Made by a program: the position numbers and the translations under genes | Shown: one piece after another, positions 57,833 to 64,000 of the stretch | Layout of the letters: the number at the start of each line of letters is the position of its first letter | How positions within the stretch are numbered: position 1 is the first letter of the stretch | Source of the DNA: Marchantia polymorpha subsp. ruderalis | Taxonomy: Eukaryota > Streptophyta > Marchantiopsida > Marchantiales > Marchantiaceae | Direction of reading: 5' to 3' | Assembly (NCBI GenBank): GCA_037833965.1 | Contig: AP031355.1 | Coordinates: 27,553,501-27,617,500, forward strand | Length of the DNA stretch: 64,000 bases | Notes under the pieces: generated by a model | Seen by the model: the letters and a program-made list of their open reading frames with translations, nothing else | The model's database searches: none | What the model was told of the DNA's origin: nothing

Positions 57833-60028
57833 TCGGCAGGGGGGGCACGCCCCCTCCCCCCTAAGCCCAGGAAGTGTCTGCAGATTGTGAGGTACAGATT
57901 GTTGAAAAGGCGATTGAGAAAAACTTTCGCCTGCGGCGCTTTGAAAGTTTTGAAAACTCAAAACTCAAACAACAGTAAAAGTGAAACGTAATTCCATACA
58001 GTTTTACTTTCTACATAGTACCCACTACATGTTACTACGTGGTTATGAAAGTTTCTAATATTTGTTTTTTTACGAAAATGCAAAAGAATCATCCTCGTTT
58101 AGTTCAACAGTCAGAGATGCGCAGGTTTGATGTTACTGCGACATCTTGCTTCTGCAGTGATAAACTCCTTACGACTATTTAAACGACCTTGGGTCTACTT
58201 GCAAGACGTTTGGGATATCAGTAATTCCCACAAGTACTACATAGTGGGAATCAGAAACACAATGTCCCAAAATATCATAGCAAGTCGAGACAACCTAAAC
58301 CCAATACAGAAACATGGCATCTTCTCACAAGTCTAACGTCTAGGCAAACTTATGCTGTAGATACGATGTGCACGAAATTCTTGAAACAGCTTCTCCTACA
58401 TTAATACTATTGGCCATTGAATGGAGACCTATTAAAAATCGGCATGCCCAAATATACCAAAATGAGTTACATTCGGCACACAGCTAGAATTGAATTTGGC
58501 ATCTTCTATTCTAAAGTGGCGTTGTGACTCTGAACGAAATCATTTTATAACAGTTCATGATGAAATTGTATGAATTGCTAGTTTACCTGCATCAAAATTT
58601 TTCTTGCTTAGGTAAAACAAACAATCCAACGAAAATAAAGATTAGAAATTTGTGACTTGTACTCTTTGACCGTTTAAAATTGAGATATTTTAAAATAGAG
58701 CTTGGAAGCATCACAAATCTGCTTATTCTGGTCCCAAATTTTCCCAAGCATTATTCAAGAACAAGATATATAATTAAAGCCCATCAATTTATATTGTTGT
58801 TAATGAGCTCAATAACATTGAATAACACATTTCTCTTATCATTTTCATCCAGCTTTAGAAGAAGGTATGCCATACTATATGAATATAGAATGGTCATACT
58901 CAATCACCGATGGCAACTTTGGGGTCCCAAAACATTGAGCGGATGCAGTATTGATTGTCATTTTTATTGATATAAAATCAATTAAATTTGGCATCTTATA
59001 AAAGTTTAATTTGTTAAATTTTGCGTCTATTTTAATAATACCATATTTTATGACACATACCCTAATAGCTACAGGAGTGTCATTTGCTACAACCAATATT
59101 AAGAGAGAGTTAAGTAAGACCTTAAAAACTCACATCCTTGATCCCTTAACGCATAAAAGAGTTAAAAACCTTCCAAGCTGGACAAAGTAGACGTGGATGA
59201 TACACGATGACCGCGTATCTACACAAAACAGCATCGAAAAGTCAAAAATCTCCAAGCTGTATAAACTAGATGTGGATGGCATCGTGTGTCATCCACACGA
59301 TGACCATGTATCCAAACAAAACATCTGCTGCAAGAAGTTGTCGCTCACTCCTCAGTACACGAGCAAAACAATGCACAGACGGTGGGTCCAAGTCTCCAAG
59401 AAAGTTTCTGCATTCGCGGTCTGCTTCATCGACTTATCACGATGTAACGCTTAGTGGAACTTTAATCGACTGTCTTGGAATAAAAAGGACGTTTGGATTA
59501 TTCAATCGTTATTTTTTAAATAACTATCGATTGGTCCAAGTCAGTTAAATGTACAAAGCATTACACTCCGTCTTCTGATGCTGTCTTGTAGAATCTCCTG
59601 TTAGAAAGCTTTAGGAGTTTCAGTGACATGTTTTCAAATTGTAAAAATTATTAAAACTAGATTTTTCTTGCGTTGACATGCGATATGTTGATGAACTAAT
59701 TTCCAGAATTGAAGAAATTATTGAGCTATCTCTCGCTGCGAAGAAAATCCTCAGCAGATGATGGAACTTACTAACGTTTTTCAACTCTGAATGGTTACAG
59801 AGATAAAATATCTCTCTAAAATATCCAAGGCATGAATTGTACAGCTGAATATTGATTTATCAAGAAAATGCTACAGAAATAAGTGAAGTTGTTAGAATCT
59901 TGTACTAATCTTACAGTATGTGTTATTTTCACAAAAAGCAAACTTGACATTCTTAGTCCTTTACGTCAAAGATGAGTCATTTGACTGCGTCTCCCTTTTT
60001 CCGCAAGTTCCCGAACTCAGTCCAACAA
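57833..60028. other. Spacer between inverted-repeat arms
   Basis: 2.2 kb of mainly AT-rich DNA without a supportable gene. Near the left arm is a GC-rich GGGGGCACGCCCCC hairpin (about 57840-57855). An imperfect direct repeat lies at about 59176-59240 and 59252-59325 (shared words CAAGCTG and ACACGATGACC). There is no transposase-like frame. Confidence 0.5.
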
Positions 60029-60319
60029 CCGCAATTGTGGTTTGACTAGTCATGGATGAGGTTCTGAAGGTTGTGCATGCGCAGGTATGCACCCACGTAG
60101 CCATACATCACAACACAAGCAAAGAAGACGGCGTTAGATTCGAGAAGTCTTCACCGTTTAAAGGATGTACAAATGAGTAAGGTTATAGTGAGCACAAAGA
60201 GATAAGAAGAGAAAGAATTTGTCGTCATTAATTGAACTTAAAACTGCAGTTTCTGCATTTTTTTCCAAGATTTTTTCACGATTTGTGTTAGTTTACAACT
60301 GAACATTATGAATGGTTAT

Positions 60320-61016
60320 CAAGATATTTGAAGTATGAATTTAAACAATATCATTTTAGTGTGAACAATGTAAGTAATGATGGATAAATCATGGGAGTAC
60401 TAAATCTTATGGATGTAGAAAGTTAATCAACGAAAACCGAAAATCACGAGTTCTTGAGTAAACATGATTGATAACATCTCCGTTGGAATCCATTGTATTT
60501 GACCTCACTACATTCATTACTTCGCCCCTGCATGGATCTCCAAACGGAAGGATGGAATACTTTAAAATTCCTCCTCACTAAGAGACCTCAGTTTTACAAC
60601 CAAGGATTTTAGAAGCGGCTAGAACATCATGCCACCCGAAGAAGGATGAGAAAAATTGGACTCTCATAAAAAAACTGACATCGCTTATCCAGCCATTGAT
60701 AACTGGCATCGTTATTGCGTTTAAAGTGTTATCTTCGAATTTGTAGATACCTTTACGTCAACACACCAAGGATTGTTTCAATTGATTGAGCCCATCGTCC
60801 AACCTCTTCAACATGATCATTTAACTTTTCACTCGACGAAAGTATAAAGCGAAGAATTCGACTGATATTCTGGATTCAGAGTTCAGACTGGTGCCATTTT
60901 TTTCTCATTCATATCTTATTACCCACTTGCACTTAAACCCACACTCACACACACACACACACACACCGAGTAAAAAAGCAGTAAGGATGGAAGAACCCAT
61001 CACCATTAAATATGTC
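60320..61016. repeat. ~697-bp segment present only in the right arm
   Basis: The left arm reads straight through the equivalent site (GGTTATGATTGAACAC reversed). The extra segment is AT-rich, includes a CA dinucleotide run (about 60945-60966) and has no clear terminal inverted repeats or target duplication. It may be an insertion here or a deletion from the other arm. Confidence 0.7.
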
Positions 61017-62426
61017 ATTGAACACTTCTTGCAATATTTTAATTATAAAAGCTTATGATAATGAAGAGGTAGTATGTGTTGAGTTGAATTCTTGTCGGAA
61101 ACATTCTATGCTAAAAATCACTGTAAAGAGAGCCTTTTCGTATTTTCAAAAGGTCTAGAGATAATGACAAGTTCATACCCGAAGCTCCCTATATCGTCAA
61201 GTTCAGTAAAATTACAGTATATTGCTTGTTCAAGATATATCTGGTCTTCACACGTTTCACTCGCAGCAAAATAAACTCTTTTCAATTAGAGGAAAAAAAT
61301 GGAGCCATTCAGATGTATGTCATTCTAAGATACTATATCCAACACATACCTAACCCATATACTAGCTCTTTAATACATTAAGGTAGAAGTAGACTTTGTA
61401 AACAAGTCTCCAGTATTTTTGAAGACTCGTAATGCTTCACGTTGATCCCACAATTCATGAGTGGAAAAGACTTCTCGAGAAACACATCTCAGAGAGGGAT
61501 CGTGAGACAGCAACCAGCGAGTGTGACAATTCAGACTCCTATCAGCAATAACAATCTTCATCAGTTAATGTACTGGAAGAAGTTGTATAGTTGTAATGTA
61601 GTTATAAATTGTAATATACAGAAGTTTTCAAACTATGGATCCATCTTCAGGCCAGAATTGTATGAGGTCTGGATGAAGAGAGGGATCTGATGTGATTTAT
61701 GTTCTCTCTAGCTTGAATCTGGTGTGTTACCTCATTGTCTTTCGCTTAGGCGAGGTCCTGCATTTCAGAAAAAAATTATGAGCAGAATCGGCTCTAAGCA
61801 AACGTGATCGTCTGACTTTTGCTTTCTGAAAATTTCAATTGTCTCTAATTGCTTTTGAATATCACGATGCATGTCACTGGTGAAAACACAGATCCCACAT
61901 AAATCATTGTCAGAGAGTTGCAGAAGACACGTCTTAACACCCGTAGTGGCATCAGGTGATCCCCCTAAACATGATCAGGGAAGCCTCACCGTGCCTACAT
62001 GAACTTTGGATAACACCAAACAAAACACTATAAGTCATTCTTTCTGGTGTCGTGAGATGGTGGTATCATTGCAAGTAATTTTGTTGAAACAGCGAATATC
62101 CCTACGTCTGGCTAGCTTTATGCATTACTCGAAATTCAAGAATCACTTGAGAAGAACTAAGTTGCTCCACCTAATGACTCTCAATTCGACATTTAATTGA
62201 ACGATGGAGAGCCGTAGGGTGTAATTTACACCACCAGGTTCTTGATTTATCTTGATCTATCTTGATTTAGTCTAAATGCATACTTGTATGATATCAACCG
62301 TGGGAATCAATTAATACACCGACCCATAGGCAAAGCATTGAGGAACGAGTTGAGTGTTGAAGCAGTAACCAAAGGATGTTGATACTTCGCGTTCCTGCAG
62401 AAACTGAAAGATCAGTTGTAATTACG

Positions 62427-62554
62427 AGCGAGACGCCAGGACCGCAAGACAGTCCAGCAGTATGATAGTCGAACACTGGTGCAGAACAGGAGCGAGACGC
62501 CAGGAACTCAAGACAGTCCAGCAGGATGAGAGTCGAATACTGGTGCAGAACAGG
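62427..62554. repeat. ~64-bp minisatellite, two units (right arm)
   Basis: Reverse complement of the left-arm minisatellite, with two 64-bp units (62427-62490 and 62491-62554). Confidence 0.8.
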
Positions 62555-64000
62555 TGCAACCTGCACGAACCTCTGTGTTTTTAGATAGTGCTAAGATCAA
62601 TTCTCAGTGACTGATCTTAATTTCAAAGACAGACCTCAACGTGGGCTATGCTGAGCCGAGCTTAGGTGCAATTAGCATTAGTGCTCACCACTTGGCCCTC
62701 TTGGAGCACAATTTCGTCAACGAAGTCAAAACATGGGAGGAATTATGCCTCATATCGTGATGTGATGCCTGCCTCTTTCTTCCCTCCCCTGCTTAACCAG
62801 TTCATCGTACTTATCTCTTTCCCATACTCTCATCCCTCTCCTCTTGTCACTCGGTTTCTTCACCCCGATTGTCAGGGTTTCGATTGTTTAGTCTGACTGA
62901 GGTGCTTCGTTGAACTTCTCTCGCTCATTTGTCGTCCTAATTAACCACAATAACTAGAGAAGTGACATGGTTTAATTGTTTTCAACACTTCAACCACATC
63001 GGACAATCATTAGCATTCAAAAGGTCAATGCCTTCATGAAACAATTTGGCCATCGTGGCAAATCCGCAAAAATAACCGTGTTCTGAACCCAATCATGTGA
63101 CCCTGAGCTTGTGCTTCTAGCTTACAAGTCATATTGTAAGCAACGTTTCTGTACATTTTGAAACTTTTATGCATCTTACCGAAGAAATTGCTTCCACTTG
63201 TCTTGCTAAACTTTTTCTTAATTCATTAGCAAGGCTCTAAATATGATTCCACCAGATTTTAAAGGGCTTCCTTCAAGAAAGTAAGCATGTTAAACAATAA
63301 TTGAAATTGAGCATGTCACATTTATCCAGTGATGCGCCGAATATCGACTTGTTCACTATAAAGTAATGAAAGAAGGAGACTCAGACTCGGAAGACTCGGA
63401 AGTGAGCGCAGTATCTGCGTCACTGTTTTCCTTTTTTCGTTTATAACTAAGTTTCAACTTTTAGAAAGATTTAGCATGGTATCTTTCTTGGACTTTTATG
63501 CCATTCAAGTTGTTGAACGGGAGTTGAAACTTCTGTCGCTTGCGATATTTTATTTCTGAGTATGGGTTCCCTCAGTACGGTGTGGTACAGATGATCATGA
63601 TCATGGGATGATTCGACGACCATGATTCGAAAGCCGTGGACAGAGAGAAGGTCAATGCCACCGCGTGATCCTAGAAACACCGAAGGCAAGCATGTGCAGC
63701 ATATAAATCAGCTCAAAAGCCGGTTGCATTGGCAGTGGCTCCATGGTGTGGGGTGAGCGAGCAGGCCTGGATCTGGGCGGCGCAAGAGGAAGTCTTCGTT
63801 CGATGATCGTGGGGATTTGTACGGGGATTCCCGACCATCCCTATCACTCTTGCACGAGGTTTGAACGACGAAGAATTACTGGAGGTCCGGTTATCTTCGT
63901 TCTCGCAAACGAATGAGTGGAATCTCCGTTGGATTGTGACAAGTCATTATGCTTCTTAGTGGGGTACTTTCGGCGTCCAGCCCTTATAACAAGAGGAAGC

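Larger units (their letters stand above)
60029..63917. repeat. Right arm of large inverted repeat
   Basis: 3,889 bp, the reverse complement of the left arm with an extra ~697-bp segment (60320-61016) and one minisatellite unit fewer. Outside 63917 the similarity is interrupted by about 69 bp. The last bases of the window (TTATAACAAGAGGAAG) again resemble the reverse complement of 54625-54638, so the repeat may continue outside the window. Confidence 0.88.

Noticed and set aside
60945-60966. CA-dinucleotide run and the GT runs in the LTR tails
   Set aside because: Ordinary microsatellites; reported only as parts of larger features.

Overview
The window is plant nuclear DNA. It shows intron-poor F-box/leucine-rich-repeat genes, a split lipase-like gene with a GT-AG intron, CCHC-gag and D,D35E-integrase Ty3/gypsy elements, and long AT-rich gene-poor stretches. 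The style of the retroelements and F-box genes suggests a bryophyte, perhaps a liverwort. That is an inference from protein character; no marker gene in the window settles it.

Layout. 1-6213: no supportable gene. 6214-7668 (-) and 15782-16834 (+): two related intronless F-box/LRR genes, divergently oriented, separated by 8.1 kb of mostly featureless DNA that holds one MITE-like element. 16835-18887: gene-free, with a 70-bp tandem duplication and an older direct repeat. 18888-48591: a stack of nested LTR retrotransposon sequences. 48592-51939: gene-poor, with a DUF506-like coding fragment and a coiled-coil fragment. 51940-54427 (-): a lipase-like gene whose reading frame runs into retrotransposon-derived sequence. 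54641-63917: a large imperfect inverted repeat with a 2.2-kb spacer; the outer part of its right arm may run off the end of the window.

The nested block can be resolved into layers by target-site duplications. Three right-hand remnants of family B LTRs lie in plus orientation. The middle one was interrupted by a minus-strand family B solo LTR (20694-46434, TSD GGACC, about 5.33 kb once its inserts are removed). That solo LTR was hit twice by family A: a complete 15,535-bp element (23892-39426, TSD CTCCC) and a 4,868-bp solo LTR (41559-46426, TSD GTACC). In the complete element both LTRs are 4,868 bp, and one base difference was found, so it is very young.

The most unusual feature is that each LTR of families A and B carries its own protein gene (851 codons in family A), upstream of the LTR TATA box, hence in U3. 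The protein has a conserved N-terminal domain, a variable low-complexity linker and a conserved C-terminal coiled-coil region. In family A the internal region encodes gag-protease and pol in one frame separated by a single UAG followed by CAACUA, the tobacco-mosaic-virus-type readthrough context. A C-terminal piece of the LTR protein is also fused in frame to the lipase-like gene at 52-54 kb.
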